A stretch of DNA of 37,468 nt from Myxococcaceae bacterium. Its GTDB lineage: Bacteria > Myxococcota > Myxococcia > Myxococcales > Myxococcaceae. Position 1 is the stretch's first letter. Each line of letters opens with the position of its first letter. Of the stretch, positions 1 to 7,429 are shown piece by piece. Made by a program: the position numbers and the translations under genes. Below the pieces are notes generated by a model. That model was not told where the DNA came from and did not search any database. It worked only from the letters and a program-made list of their open reading frames with translations. The stretch is from assembly GCA_019694595.1 (NCBI GenBank), contig JAIBBQ010000041.1, forward strand, positions 1 through 37,468, given 5' to 3'.

Positions 1-36
1 AGCGGGGCGGCGGCCACGATCGGCGGCCGCCGCGCA

Positions 37-51
37 GGCGCCGCCGGCGCC
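37..51. terminator. GC-rich inverted repeat after the first small gene
   Basis: GGCGCC-GCC-GGCGCC forms a perfect 6-bp stem with a 3-base loop. It lies immediately beyond the stop codon (56-58) of the minus-strand 80-aa gene. There is no T-tract, so intrinsic termination is only a guess; in DNA of this GC content such stems also arise by chance. Confidence 0.22.
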
Positions 52-55
52 GGGC

Positions 56-298
56 TCAGCGAGGGGGGCGCGGCGGGCGAAGGACGGCCTGTGATGCGGG
101 GAGCCACCGGTGCACCATCATCTGCAAGGCCGCGGCGGAATGCACGCCCGCCACCGCCACCAGGCACCCCAGCGCGACCAGGAGCCCCGTGCCCAGGCCC
201 GTGGCGAGCAGCCACCACGGCGAGCGCGCCGCCTCGTCGACGAAGGTCAGGCCGCCGTCGAGCGGCAGCGAGAGCTGCCACGAGCCCATGCCGCACAT
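56..298 (-). CDS. small membrane protein, unknown function (80 aa)
   Basis: This frame starts with ATG 38 bases after the dihydroorotase stop, on the same strand, so it could be the last gene of that transcript. The 80-residue product begins MCGMGSWQLSLPLDGG, has one clear hydrophobic segment at about residues 28-52 (rich in Leu, Val, Gly and Ala) and ends in a basic, Pro-rich tail (RPPRPPR). I do not recognise the family. The same frame stays open through pyrC, but that upstream part is a shadow and only the part after the ATG at 298 is claimed. A GGCGGGG run upstream is a poor ribosome binding site. The single membrane span and its position behind an operon partner make it plausible, not certain. 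Confidence 0.45.
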   Translation of the reverse strand: MCGMGSWQLSLPLDGGLTFVDEAARSPWWLLATGLGTGLLVALGCLVAVAGVHSAAALQMMVHRWLPASQAVLRPPRPPR

Positions 299-336
299 GC
301 GCCTCGAACGCGCCGGGGGCGCAGGGATTCCCCGCC

Positions 337-1650
337 TCAGCGAAAGCGCAGCGGCGCCGCCCGCGGCGCACCCACCGCCTGGCCGAGGCGGCTCAGCACC
401 GCGCCGCGGAGCACCGCGAGCTCGACGCGCCCCTGGGCCTCGAACCCTTCGTACGGCGTCCACCCGCACCTGGAGTGCAGCGTGCGCGCGGTGAGCGTGT
501 GCCGTCGCGTCAGGTCGACCAGCGCGAGGTCGGCGTGCGCGCCCACCTCGAGGCGACCCTTGTCGGCGAGGCCGAAGACGCGCGCCGGCGACCAGGCGAG
601 CAGGTCGACCAGGCGCTCCAGCGTGAGCCGGCCCTGCGCGACGTGGGTCAGCATCACCGGCAGCAGCGTCTCCACGCCCGGCATGCCCGACGGACTCTCG
701 GGGTAGCGCTTGGCCTTCTCCTCGAGCGTGTGGGGCGCGTGGTCGGTGCCCAGCACGGTGACGTGCCCGTCGCGCAGCGCAGCCCACAAGGCGTCGCGGT
801 GGCGCGCCTCGCGCAGCGGCGGGTTCATCTGGGCGAGCGTCCCCAGCTGCGCGTAGCAGTCGGGTGCGGTGAGCGTGAGGTGCTGCGGCGTCACCTCGAA
901 GGTGGCCACGTCCTTGGCGGCGATGAGCAGCGGCAGCTCGCCGGCGGTGGTGACGTGCAGCACGTGCACCCGGCGGCCGACCTTCTTCGCCAGCGCGAGC
1001 AGCCGCTCGGTGGACTGCACCGCGCAGGCTTCGTCGCGCCACACCGGGTGTTGCTGCACGTCGTGGCCGTCGGTGAGGTGCTTGCGCGCCTTGAGCCGGG
1101 CCTCGTCCTCGCTGTGGCAGGCGAGCGTGCGCCGGGTCGACCGCATCACCGTCTCCAGCGCCTCCGGGTCGTCGAGGAGCAGGGTGCCGGTGGAGCTGCC
1201 GAGGAAGCACTTCACCCCGCAGCAGCCTTCGGCCTGCTCGAGCGCGCCGAGCTGCGCGGCGTTCTCGCGCGTGGCGCCCAGGTAGAAGGCGAAGTCCACC
1301 CACGCGGTCGCCTTCGCCCGCTCGACCTTCCACGCCAGCGTCTCCGCGGTGGTGGTGGGAGGCGAGGTGTTGGGCATCTCGAAGATGGAGGTGACGCCGC
1401 CGCACGCCGCCGCCAGCGTGCCCGAGGCCAGGTCTTCCTTGTGGGTGTTGCCCGGCTCACGCAGGTGCACCTGGGAATCGATGGCGCCCGGCAGCACGTG
1501 CAGGCCGCCCGCGTCCACCACCTCGCGGGCGCTCTCGCCGCCGAGCGCGCCCACCGCGGCGATGCGTTCGCCGCTGATGCCCAGGTCGGCGCGGATCCGC
1601 CCCGCGGGAGTGACGAGCGTGCCGCCGCGGACGAGCAGGTCGAAGGCCAT
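337..1650 (-). CDS. pyrC: dihydroorotase, class I (QVH subtype)
   Basis: This 437-aa cyclic amidohydrolase is predicted to interconvert carbamoyl-aspartate and dihydroorotate in cytosolic pyrimidine synthesis. Visible landmarks in order are the N-terminal beta-sandwich strand (LVRGGTLVTPAG), the metal motif SQVHLREPGNTHKEDL, EMPNTSPPTTT, GVKCFLGSSTG with the candidate carboxylated Lys, HSEDEARL, HVLHVTT, EVTPQHLTLT, QMNPPLR and the catalytic-Asp motif GTDHAPHT. The C-terminus (SRCGWTPYEG) is typical of the full-length family. The first His of the usual HxH is Gln. I recall this variant as normal in a dihydroorotase/allantoinase-like subgroup found in proteobacteria and myxobacteria, so activity is not ruled out. 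Allantoinase or a hydantoinase-like enzyme is the main alternative. It is divergent from the gene at 1770, with 119 bases between them. Confidence 0.88.
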   Translation of the reverse strand: MAFDLLVRGGTLVTPAGRIRADLGISGERIAAVGALGGESAREVVDAGGLHVLPGAIDSQVHLREPGNTHKEDLASGTLAAACGGVTSIFEMPNTSPPTTTAETLAWKVERAKATAWVDFAFYLGATRENAAQLGALEQAEGCCGVKCFLGSSTGTLLLDDPEALETVMRSTRRTLACHSEDEARLKARKHLTDGHDVQQHPVWRDEACAVQSTERLLALAKKVGRRVHVLHVTTAGELPLLIAAKDVATFEVTPQHLTLTAPDCYAQLGTLAQMNPPLREARHRDALWAALRDGHVTVLGTDHAPHTLEEKAKRYPESPSGMPGVETLLPVMLTHVAQGRLTLERLVDLLAWSPARVFGLADKGRLEVGAHADLALVDLTRRHTLTARTLHSRCGWTPYEGFEAQGRVELAVLRGAVLSRLGQAVGAPRAAPLRFR

Positions 1651-1769
1651 GGCCGCTTCATAGCGGGCCCGCGCTGTCCACGGGAGGCGACAGCTGTCGT
1701 CGCGCGGCGCCGCGCCCGGCCCGGCGAACCGGCGCCGTTGCAGGGGGCCACCGGGGCACGGGCCCTGCA

Positions 1770-2966
1770 GTGCTCGCGCGCGTGAAGCGCGTGCTCGCGA
1801 GCGCCCTGGTGCTGGTGGCCTGTGCCGCGGGAGCGGCCGACACCACCACGCGCCCCTTCCCCGGCGTCACCTGGCTCCACCACACCACGACGGCGCCGCT
1901 CGACGTGCACCTCGTCACCGTCGATCTCTGCGCCGCCGGCGTGTCCACCCGCGCCACCACGTCGGCGGAGCGCGGCAAGACGGTCTCGGCCTTCACCACC
2001 CAGGTCGGGGCCGAGGTGGGCATCAACGGCGACTTCTTCACCTTCTCCACCTACGCGCCCTCGGGGCTCGCCGCGGGCAACCGCACGCTCTGGGCCGACA
2101 GCCGGGACCAGGGCTTCGAGGCCAAGGTGGTGCTGGGGCAGAACCGCGCCGAGATTCTTCCCGCGACGACCCGCATCACCGCGCTCGCGCCGTGGATGGA
2201 ACAGGTCGTCTCCAGCCGGCCGCAGATTCTCAAGGGCGGCGTCATCCAGGCCGGGTTCTCGACGCAGATCTGCGCCGGCAGCGTCACCGCGCAGGGCGAC
2301 TGCACCCGCGACCCGCGCACCGCCATCGGCCTGTCGAAGGACCGCACCAAGCTCTCCCTCGCGGTGGTCGACGGCCGGCAGCCGGCCATCAGCGTGGGCA
2401 TGACCACCCGCGAGCTCGCGCAGTTCCTGCTGAGCCACGGCGCCTCCGACGCGGTCAACATGGACAGCGGCGGCTCGTCAGAGCTCTGGCTCAAGGGCAA
2501 GGGCGTGCTCAACCACCCTTCGGATGGGGTCGAGCGCGTGGTCGCCAACCACCTCGCGGTCTTCGCCAAGGGCAGCGGCCTCGCGAAGCACTGTCCGCCA
2601 CCGGCGAGCGACGGCGGATCCGTGGCCGATGCCGGCGCGCCGCACGACGGCGGCCTGGCCCACGATGCCGGCGCCCAGGTGGACGCGGGCGCTCCGGGCG
2701 ATGCCGGCGCCGCGGCGGACGCCGGCGCGGCGCCGGATGCGGGCGGCGAGGAAGCGAGCGACGCCGGCCCATGGGGAGCACCCGACGCCGGGGAAGGAGC
2801 CGACGCCGGTCCGGCTGGGCCCTCGATGGCCCCGGTCGACGCTGCCCCGCCGACGGGAGGCTGCGCGCAGGGTGGCAGTCAGCTCGCGGTCGCGGCGCTG
2901 GCGGGCGTGGTGCTCGCGCTGCAGCGCCGCCGTCGCTCCGCCGCGCTCAGCGCGTGCCGTCGATGA
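1770..2966 (+). CDS. secreted phosphodiester glycosidase (NAGPA/DUF2233 family) with Asp-Ala-Gly linker and C-terminal anchor
   Basis: The 398-aa exported protein has a signal peptide (VKRVLASALVLVACAAGAA); LVAC could also be read as a lipobox. Residues about 30-270 match the phosphodiester glycosidase/NAGPA family. Landmarks are INGDFFTF, SRPQILKGG, the RDPRTAIGLSKD strand, and DGRQ...SVGMTTRELAQFL followed by AVNMDSGGSSEL. Family members remove GlcNAc from phosphodiesters or act on exopolysaccharide, but the substrate here is unknown. Residues about 275-350 are a low-complexity linker of repeated DAG/DAGA units. The tail reads GGC, a hydrophobic stretch of about 17 residues, then RRRR, resembling the MYXO-CTERM sorting signal. 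GTG at 1770 is the start used; GTG at 1782 is equally possible. The 3' end overlaps the convergent HAD gene by 20 bases. Confidence 0.85.
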   Translation: MLARVKRVLASALVLVACAAGAADTTTRPFPGVTWLHHTTTAPLDVHLVTVDLCAAGVSTRATTSAERGKTVSAFTTQVGAEVGINGDFFTFSTYAPSGLAAGNRTLWADSRDQGFEAKVVLGQNRAEILPATTRITALAPWMEQVVSSRPQILKGGVIQAGFSTQICAGSVTAQGDCTRDPRTAIGLSKDRTKLSLAVVDGRQPAISVGMTTRELAQFLLSHGASDAVNMDSGGSSELWLKGKGVLNHPSDGVERVVANHLAVFAKGSGLAKHCPPPASDGGSVADAGAPHDGGLAHDAGAQVDAGAPGDAGAAADAGAAPDAGGEEASDAGPWGAPDAGEGADAGPAGPSMAPVDAAPPTGGCAQGGSQLAVAALAGVVLALQRRRRSAALSACRR

Positions 2967-3837
2967 CGTCCAGCACCTGGCCGAAGTTGCTCAGCGCGTG
3001 CGTGGGCTTCTGCGGCTTCTCGCCGCTCTCGAAGACGGACGAGGCGTGGCGGCGGGTGATGGCCGCGGCGGAGATGATGTCCAGCCGCTCGCGGTACTCC
3101 AGGCTCACGTAGGTGCCGTATTCCGCCCAGCAGTCGATGGCGCCCACGGCCTGCGCCATGCCCACGTCCTTCTTGAGCGAGTCGCCCACGTAGACGACCT
3201 GCTGCGCCTCCACGCCGTAGGTGCGGCAGATCTGCAGGAAGCCCTTGGGGTTCGGCTTCTCCGCGTCGCGCGGCAGCTCGATGACCGGGCAGGCGGCGCG
3301 GTACTCGCCGCGCGCTTCCTTCTGCTGGATGTCGGGGGCCACCAGCTTCTCGCCTTCCGGCGTCGCGGGGAACGTGAAGCCCGGCAGCGTGTAGAGCGCG
3401 GTGAGGTGCTGGTCGAGCTCCATGCGCTTGGCGCGCTGCTCGGCGGGGTTCCGCGGCGCGTCGGTGAGCGCCACCACCGGCAGGCCCCGCTTCTTGAGCT
3501 CCACCAGCGTCTGCACCACCGTCTTGTACGGCTTGAGGTACTTCTTGCGCGCCTCCGCGAAGGCCATGCGCGCGGGCTCGATGACCAGCTTGTCGAAGCT
3601 GCCGAAGTCGGGGAACGCCTCGAAGATGGCCGATTCCTGCAGGGCGAACGGGTACTCGTTCGACTCGTGCTTCGAGTACACCGCCTTGAGCGCCTGCACG
3701 ACCTTCACCCGCGGCCACTGCGTCGCCCGCTCGGTGGCCGACACCATCGCCTCCACCGCGGGAACGATGTAGTCGATCCACGAGTACAGCGTGTTGTCCA
3801 TGTCGGTGACCACCAGCCGGACGTCGCTCTTGCCCAT
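2947..3837 (-). CDS. HAD-superfamily hydrolase
   Basis: This 296-aa cytosolic phosphatase-like protein has all four HAD motifs. Motif I is VVTDMDNTLYSW (nucleophile Asp plus DxDNT), motif II is VVALTDAP, the motif III Lys lies in EKPNPKGF, and motif IV is VYVGDSLKKD. A helical cap lies between motifs I and II (about residues 20-140). A second insertion between motifs II and III (about residues 150-205) makes the protein longer than a typical 220-aa HAD. The substrate cannot be read from sequence. It is divergent from the FHA-cyclase gene, with 67 bases between the starts, and its 3' end overlaps the glycosidase gene by 20 bases. Confidence 0.88.
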   Translation of the reverse strand: MGKSDVRLVVTDMDNTLYSWIDYIVPAVEAMVSATERATQWPRVKVVQALKAVYSKHESNEYPFALQESAIFEAFPDFGSFDKLVIEPARMAFAEARKKYLKPYKTVVQTLVELKKRGLPVVALTDAPRNPAEQRAKRMELDQHLTALYTLPGFTFPATPEGEKLVAPDIQQKEARGEYRAACPVIELPRDAEKPNPKGFLQICRTYGVEAQQVVYVGDSLKKDVGMAQAVGAIDCWAEYGTYVSLEYRERLDIISAAAITRRHASSVFESGEKPQKPTHALSNFGQVLDVIDGTR

Positions 3838-3904
3838 GGCCGCCTAAAACCACAGCGGCGCGCGCTTGGCGATGCCTCGTCGCGTGCCATACTCGAAGGC
3901 CACG

Positions 3905-5635
3905 ATGTGGCAGCTCATCATCAACGGGCCCGGCTACTTCGACACCGTCTACGACCTGCGTGACGGCGTGGTGCACATCGGCCGCGCCGACGAGAACGAC
4001 ATCGTGCTGTCGGGCGACCTGGTGTCCCGCAAGCACGTGCGGCTGGAGGTCAACCAGGCCCACGTCGACGCCAAGGACCTCGGCAGCCGCAACGGGTGCC
4101 GCATCAACGGCGAGGCGCTCAAGGGTCACCGCGAGCTCAAGGCCGGCGACACCCTGCTCATCGGCGAGAACTCGCTCGCGCTGCGCTTCGGCACCGCGGT
4201 GGAAAGTGCCGCCACCGAGGTGGTCGACCTCGGCGCCGGCGGCGCGGTGAAGCGCTTCGGCAGCGGGCAGCTGCCGGGCGCGGTGCTGGTGGCACGCGAC
4301 CTGCGCGACAGCGTGGTGATGCGGGTGCTCGACAACGTGGCCTTCAACCCGTCGTCGGCGCCCTGGGCCACCGAGGCCGACGTGCCCACGCCGCAGACCA
4401 CCATCACGTCCGAGAACGACCTTCCCCCCGCCGACGGGCAGAGCCCCATCGCGTGGCAGTCGCTGGTGGTCCTCTACCGGGTGGCGGAACGGCTCGCCAA
4501 CGCACCCACCCAGCAGAGCTTCCTCGACGACACCCTGAGCGCCCTGATGCGGCGGGTGGGCGCCGCGACCGGGGTGGTGCTCCTGCGCCACAGCTCCGGG
4601 CTCCTGGTGCCCGCGGCGGTGCAGCACTCGCGCGCGCTGGAGAAAGGCGAAGTGCCGGTGTCCGACGCCATCGTCGAGTCGGTGCTCGGCCAGGGCAAGG
4701 CGCTCGCGGTGGCCGACGTGCGCGACGACGCCCGCTTCTCGGAGCGCGAGTCGGTGGTGCTCTACGGGGTCGACCAGGTGCTCTGCGTGCCCATCGGCAA
4801 GGCCGCGCCCTTCAGCGGCGTGCTGTACCTGAACCGCGACGGGGTGGGGAAGGAGCCGCCCGAGCCGCTGCTCGACGTGTGCACCGCGGTGGCCCAGCTG
4901 ATCCACTCCGGGGTGCAGAAGTTCGAAGGCCGGGCGGGCGGCCCGGGCGACGGGCGGCTCAAGGGGGCGCTGGAACGCTTTCACGCGCCGGAGATCGCCG
5001 AGCGCCGGGTCAAGGAACTCGGCGGCAAGGCGGGCCCGCTCACCTTCCTCGAAGAACGTACCGTCACCGTGCTCGTCGCCGACCTCGCCGGCTTCACTGC
5101 GCTCTCCGCCAAGCTCCCCCTGGACAAGACGGTCGGCCTGCTCGACGAGCTGTACCAGAAGGCCACCGCGACCTTGTTCAGCTTCGAAGGCACGGTGGAC
5201 AAGTTCCTCGGCGACGGGGTGATGGCCATCTTCGGCGCGCCGTACGGCAAGGGCGACGACGCGCTGCGGGCGGTGCGCGCCGCGGTCTCCCTGCGCAGCG
5301 AGTGGACCAAGGCGATGGCCAAGCGCCCGCCGCGCGAGCGCTGCGAGCTCAAAGTGGGGCTCAACACCGGCAAGGCGCTGGTGGGCACCGTGGGCAACGA
5401 CATGCGCATCGACTACGCCGCCATCGGCGAGCCGGTGAACCAGGCCGCGGCCCTCTGCGCCGCCGCCGCGCCCGGGCAGGTGGTCATCACCGGCAAGACG
5501 CTCGCGGCCATCGGCGCCCGCTTCGACGTGACCCCGCTCGGCGAGCGGGCGCTCGGCAAGAGCAAGGCGAAGGTGAGCACCTTCGAGGTGCTGGAAGAGG
5601 ACGGCGGCACCGGCACCGTCTCGGGAGTGAAGTGA
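3905..5635 (+). CDS. FHA-GAF-class III adenylate/guanylate cyclase-like protein
   Basis: The 576-aa soluble signalling protein has an N-terminal FHA domain (about 1-95: GRADENDIVLSGDLVSRKHV, DLGSRNG), a GAF domain (about 190-340), and a class III cyclase domain (about 380-560). Both metal Asp residues are present: D393 in VLVADLAGF and D437 in DKFLGDG. Substrate-specifying K433 and D503 fit an adenylate cyclase. The transition-state Arg that normally follows N-x-x-x is Ala (N512...A516 in EPVNQAAAL), so activity may be reduced or the domain may act as a sensor. FHA implies control by phosphothreonine partners, so a Ser/Thr kinase partner is likely. The ATG at 3905 is preferred over an upstream in-frame ATG at 3866 because it sits 5 bases after CGAAGG and directly starts the FHA fold. 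The stop overlaps the next gene. Confidence 0.88.
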   Translation: MWQLIINGPGYFDTVYDLRDGVVHIGRADENDIVLSGDLVSRKHVRLEVNQAHVDAKDLGSRNGCRINGEALKGHRELKAGDTLLIGENSLALRFGTAVESAATEVVDLGAGGAVKRFGSGQLPGAVLVARDLRDSVVMRVLDNVAFNPSSAPWATEADVPTPQTTITSENDLPPADGQSPIAWQSLVVLYRVAERLANAPTQQSFLDDTLSALMRRVGAATGVVLLRHSSGLLVPAAVQHSRALEKGEVPVSDAIVESVLGQGKALAVADVRDDARFSERESVVLYGVDQVLCVPIGKAAPFSGVLYLNRDGVGKEPPEPLLDVCTAVAQLIHSGVQKFEGRAGGPGDGRLKGALERFHAPEIAERRVKELGGKAGPLTFLEERTVTVLVADLAGFTALSAKLPLDKTVGLLDELYQKATATLFSFEGTVDKFLGDGVMAIFGAPYGKGDDALRAVRAAVSLRSEWTKAMAKRPPRERCELKVGLNTGKALVGTVGNDMRIDYAAIGEPVNQAAALCAAAAPGQVVITGKTLAAIGARFDVTPLGERALGKSKAKVSTFEVLEEDGGTGTVSGVK

Positions 5636-6513
5636 GCTTCTCGCTGGCGGTGCACGGCGGCGCCGGACCTCGCGCGCCCGACGACGACGGGCCTGGCGCC
5701 GTCGCGGGGTGCCTCGCCGCGATGCGCGCCGGCAAGGCGGTGCTCGCGGCGGGCGGCTCCGCGCTCGACGCGGTGGTGGAAGCGGTGCGCTGCCTCGAGG
5801 AAGACGAGCGCTTCAACGCGGGGAAGGGCGCCGCGCTCACGCGCGACGGTGAGGTGGCGCTCGACGCCAGCGTGATGAGCGGCGCGGGCCGCACCGCGGG
5901 CGGGGTGGCGCTGCTGCGCACCGTGCGCAACCCGGTGGTGTTCGCGCGGGCGGTGATGGAGCGCTCGCCCCACGTGCTGCTCGCCGGGGAAGGCGCCGAG
6001 GCCTTCGCCGTCGAGCTCGGGCTCGAGCGGGTGCCGACCGGCTGGCACGTGACCGACCGGGCGCGCGCGCAGCTCGAGCGGTGGAAGACGCAGGCCACGG
6101 CCGGCAGCGGCGGCACCGTGGGCGCGGTGGCGCGCGACGCGCGGGGCCACGTGGCGGCCGCCACCTCCACCGGAGGGACGACGGGCAAGTGGCGCGGGCG
6201 CATCGGCGACTCGCCGATTCCCGGGGCCGGCACCTGGGCCGACGACGCCACCGGCGCGGTGTCGTGCACCGGCGCCGGCGAACAGATCCTGCGGCTCGGC
6301 CTGGCGAAGACGGTGAGCGAGCTCCTGGCGTCGGGCCGGCCCGCGAAGACCGCGGCGCGCGCGGCGCTGCGTCAGCTCGACGCGCAGGGCGGCACCGCCG
6401 GCCTCATCGTGGTCGACCGGCGCGGTCGCCTGGGCCTGGTCTGCACCACCGAGCGCATGGCGTGTGCCTGGGTCGACTCGCGCGGCAACGAAGGCAGCCG
6501 CTTCGAGCGCTGA
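5632..6513 (+). CDS. isoaspartyl peptidase / L-asparaginase (plant-type, Ntn hydrolase)
   Basis: The 293-aa protein starts at a GTG that overlaps the cyclase stop (GTGA) and is preceded by GGGAG, indicating translational coupling. It belongs to the Thr-dependent asparaginase type 2 family, which hydrolyses beta-aspartyl dipeptides and asparagine after autocleavage into alpha and beta subunits. Landmarks are LAVHGGAG at the N-terminus, FNAGKGAALT, ALDASVMSG, the cleavage/nucleophile site SGGTVGAVARD (Thr after GG), the beta-subunit loop ATSTGGTTGKWRGRIGDSP, IPGAGTWAD and VSCTGAGEQILR. Length and motif order match active members. There is no signal peptide, so it is probably cytosolic and involved in repair or turnover of isoaspartyl peptides. 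Confidence 0.9.
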   Translation: MSFSLAVHGGAGPRAPDDDGPGAVAGCLAAMRAGKAVLAAGGSALDAVVEAVRCLEEDERFNAGKGAALTRDGEVALDASVMSGAGRTAGGVALLRTVRNPVVFARAVMERSPHVLLAGEGAEAFAVELGLERVPTGWHVTDRARAQLERWKTQATAGSGGTVGAVARDARGHVAAATSTGGTTGKWRGRIGDSPIPGAGTWADDATGAVSCTGAGEQILRLGLAKTVSELLASGRPAKTAARAALRQLDAQGGTAGLIVVDRRGRLGLVCTTERMACAWVDSRGNEGSRFER

Positions 6514-6530
6514 AGGTCTCCTGGCGGCGG

Positions 6531-7211
6531 TCAGACTCCGCGCACCACCGTGGGCACCAGCGCGATGCCGTACTTGCGCGCCAGCTCCGGCCGCTTGGCG
6601 ACGTCGACCTTCACCACCGTCGCGCCCTGCGCCTCGAGCTTCGCCTCGGTCTCGTGGCAGTCGCTGCAGAGCGGGTGGGTGAAGAGCACCGTCACCGGCC
6701 CGGTGGGGCTCACGCCGAGGTCCTTGAGGTCCACCCGGTCGATGTCCTTGGCCTCGATGCCCTTGAGCTTGGCGATGACGCGGTAGAGCTCGCAGCCCAC
6801 GCAGAGCCCGGTCACCGCCGCCAGCGAGGCGAGCGCCGCGACCAGGAGCCCGAGCCACCACCCGGCGCGCTCGAAGCCCGCCGCGTACAGCAGCGTCGCC
6901 GACCAGAGGCACACCGCGCCGATGATGTTCGCGAAGCGCGGGGCGCGCGCGTCCTCCAGCGGGCCTTCGCCCACCTTCGGCTGCACCACCACGAAGTAGA
7001 AGAGGCACGGCAGGCAGTACTGCCGCCCGAAGAGCAGCCCCACGGTGAGCTGCACCGCCAGCACGGTGAGCAGCCCCCACCAGCCCGTCACGGTGGCCAC
7101 CACCGCGAGCAGCGCCACCACCGTCTGGTTGAAGCGCGGCGCCCGGGCGTCGATGACGGCCAGGTCGCGGAAGGGGTCGGCGGTGCGGAGGGCGATGGTC
7201 GAGGTGCTCAT
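6531..7211 (-). CDS. DUF4395 membrane domain fused to thioredoxin-like domain
   Basis: The 226-aa protein has an N-terminal DUF4395 region (about 1-150) with four hydrophobic segments and two conserved Cys pairs, CLPC (66-69) and CVGC (137-140, followed by ELYRV). A short glutaredoxin/thioredoxin-like domain follows (about 170-226) with CSDC (182-185) and the cis-Pro site VPT near 219-221. DUF4395 proteins are small membrane proteins often found near thiol-redox proteins. The fusion suggests electrons pass from the soluble CxxC to the membrane Cys pairs or the reverse, perhaps for cytochrome maturation or thiosulfate/sulfide chemistry; that is inference. It is divergent from the respiratory supercluster and shares its palindrome-rich upstream region. 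It is convergent with the asparaginase gene, 17 bases away. Confidence 0.8.
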   Translation of the reverse strand: MSTSTIALRTADPFRDLAVIDARAPRFNQTVVALLAVVATVTGWWGLLTVLAVQLTVGLLFGRQYCLPCLFYFVVVQPKVGEGPLEDARAPRFANIIGAVCLWSATLLYAAGFERAGWWLGLLVAALASLAAVTGLCVGCELYRVIAKLKGIEAKDIDRVDLKDLGVSPTGPVTVLFTHPLCSDCHETEAKLEAQGATVVKVDVAKRPELARKYGIALVPTVVRGV

Positions 7212-7236
7212 GCCCAGGATTCCTAGATCCCTCCAG

Positions 7237-7273
7237 TAGTCGATTCAACCCACTGGCTGAGTAGACTATTCAA
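7237..7273. repeat. imperfect direct repeat, possible regulator site
   Basis: TAGTCGATTCAA (7237-7248) and TAGACTATTCAA (7262-7273) match at 10 of 12 positions and start 25 bases apart. They lie 26-62 bases upstream of the minus-strand DUF4395 start. Paired direct sites at this spacing are compatible with a dimeric regulator binding twice. No regulator is identified. Confidence 0.35.
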
Positions 7274-7285
7274 GGTCTCTGAACT

Positions 7286-7310
7286 TGCTGGTGAAAATTT
7301 TCGGCCAGCA
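7286..7310. promoter_or_regulatory. nested inverted repeat, operator candidate
   Basis: TGCTGG and CCAGCA form perfect 6-base arms around a 13-base centre that itself contains the 10-base palindrome GAAAATTTTC, offset by one base from the outer axis. The AT core inside a GC-rich genome makes it stand out. It sits between two divergent genes, so an operator is more likely than a terminator. Confidence 0.4.
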
Positions 7311-7360
7311 GGCGCTCATCGATGCCTCAACCCCCGGTAATCGCGAATTCTCTGACCCCT

Positions 7361-7377
7361 TGCGTCGTCGTGACGCA
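7361..7377. promoter_or_regulatory. inverted repeat TGCGTC-N5-GACGCA
   Basis: Perfect 6-base arms are separated by 5 bases, 53 bases before the cytochrome c start. The geometry (16-17 bp dyad) suits a dimeric helix-turn-helix regulator. No family can be assigned. Confidence 0.35.
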
Positions 7378-7385
7378 TGCAGTTT

Positions 7386-7397
7386 GAGAGGCCTCTC
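7386..7397. promoter_or_regulatory. 12-bp perfect palindrome GAGAGGCCTCTC
   Basis: This perfect palindrome lies 33 bases upstream of the cytochrome c start and 18 bases before its AAGGA ribosome binding site. It probably falls in the leader or core promoter. It may be an operator. Confidence 0.3.
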
Positions 7398-7429
7398 TTC
7401 TCGTTCATCCCACGCAAGGAACCACCGCC

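Larger units (their letters stand above)
7212..7429. promoter_or_regulatory. divergent regulatory region between DUF4395-thioredoxin and the respiratory cluster
   Basis: This 218-base non-coding region is visibly more AT-rich than its flanks (for example GAAAATTTTC near 7293). It separates two divergent redox genes. It holds one imperfect direct repeat and three inverted repeats, listed separately. A good ribosome binding site AAGGA (7416-7420) lies 9 bases before the cytochrome start at 7430. I could not assign -35/-10 boxes with confidence. Confidence 0.6.

Noticed and set aside
2879..4984. Minus-strand open frame of 701 codons
   Set aside because: It runs antisense to the FHA-cyclase gene and overlaps the HAD gene in a different frame; no recognisable protein sequence.
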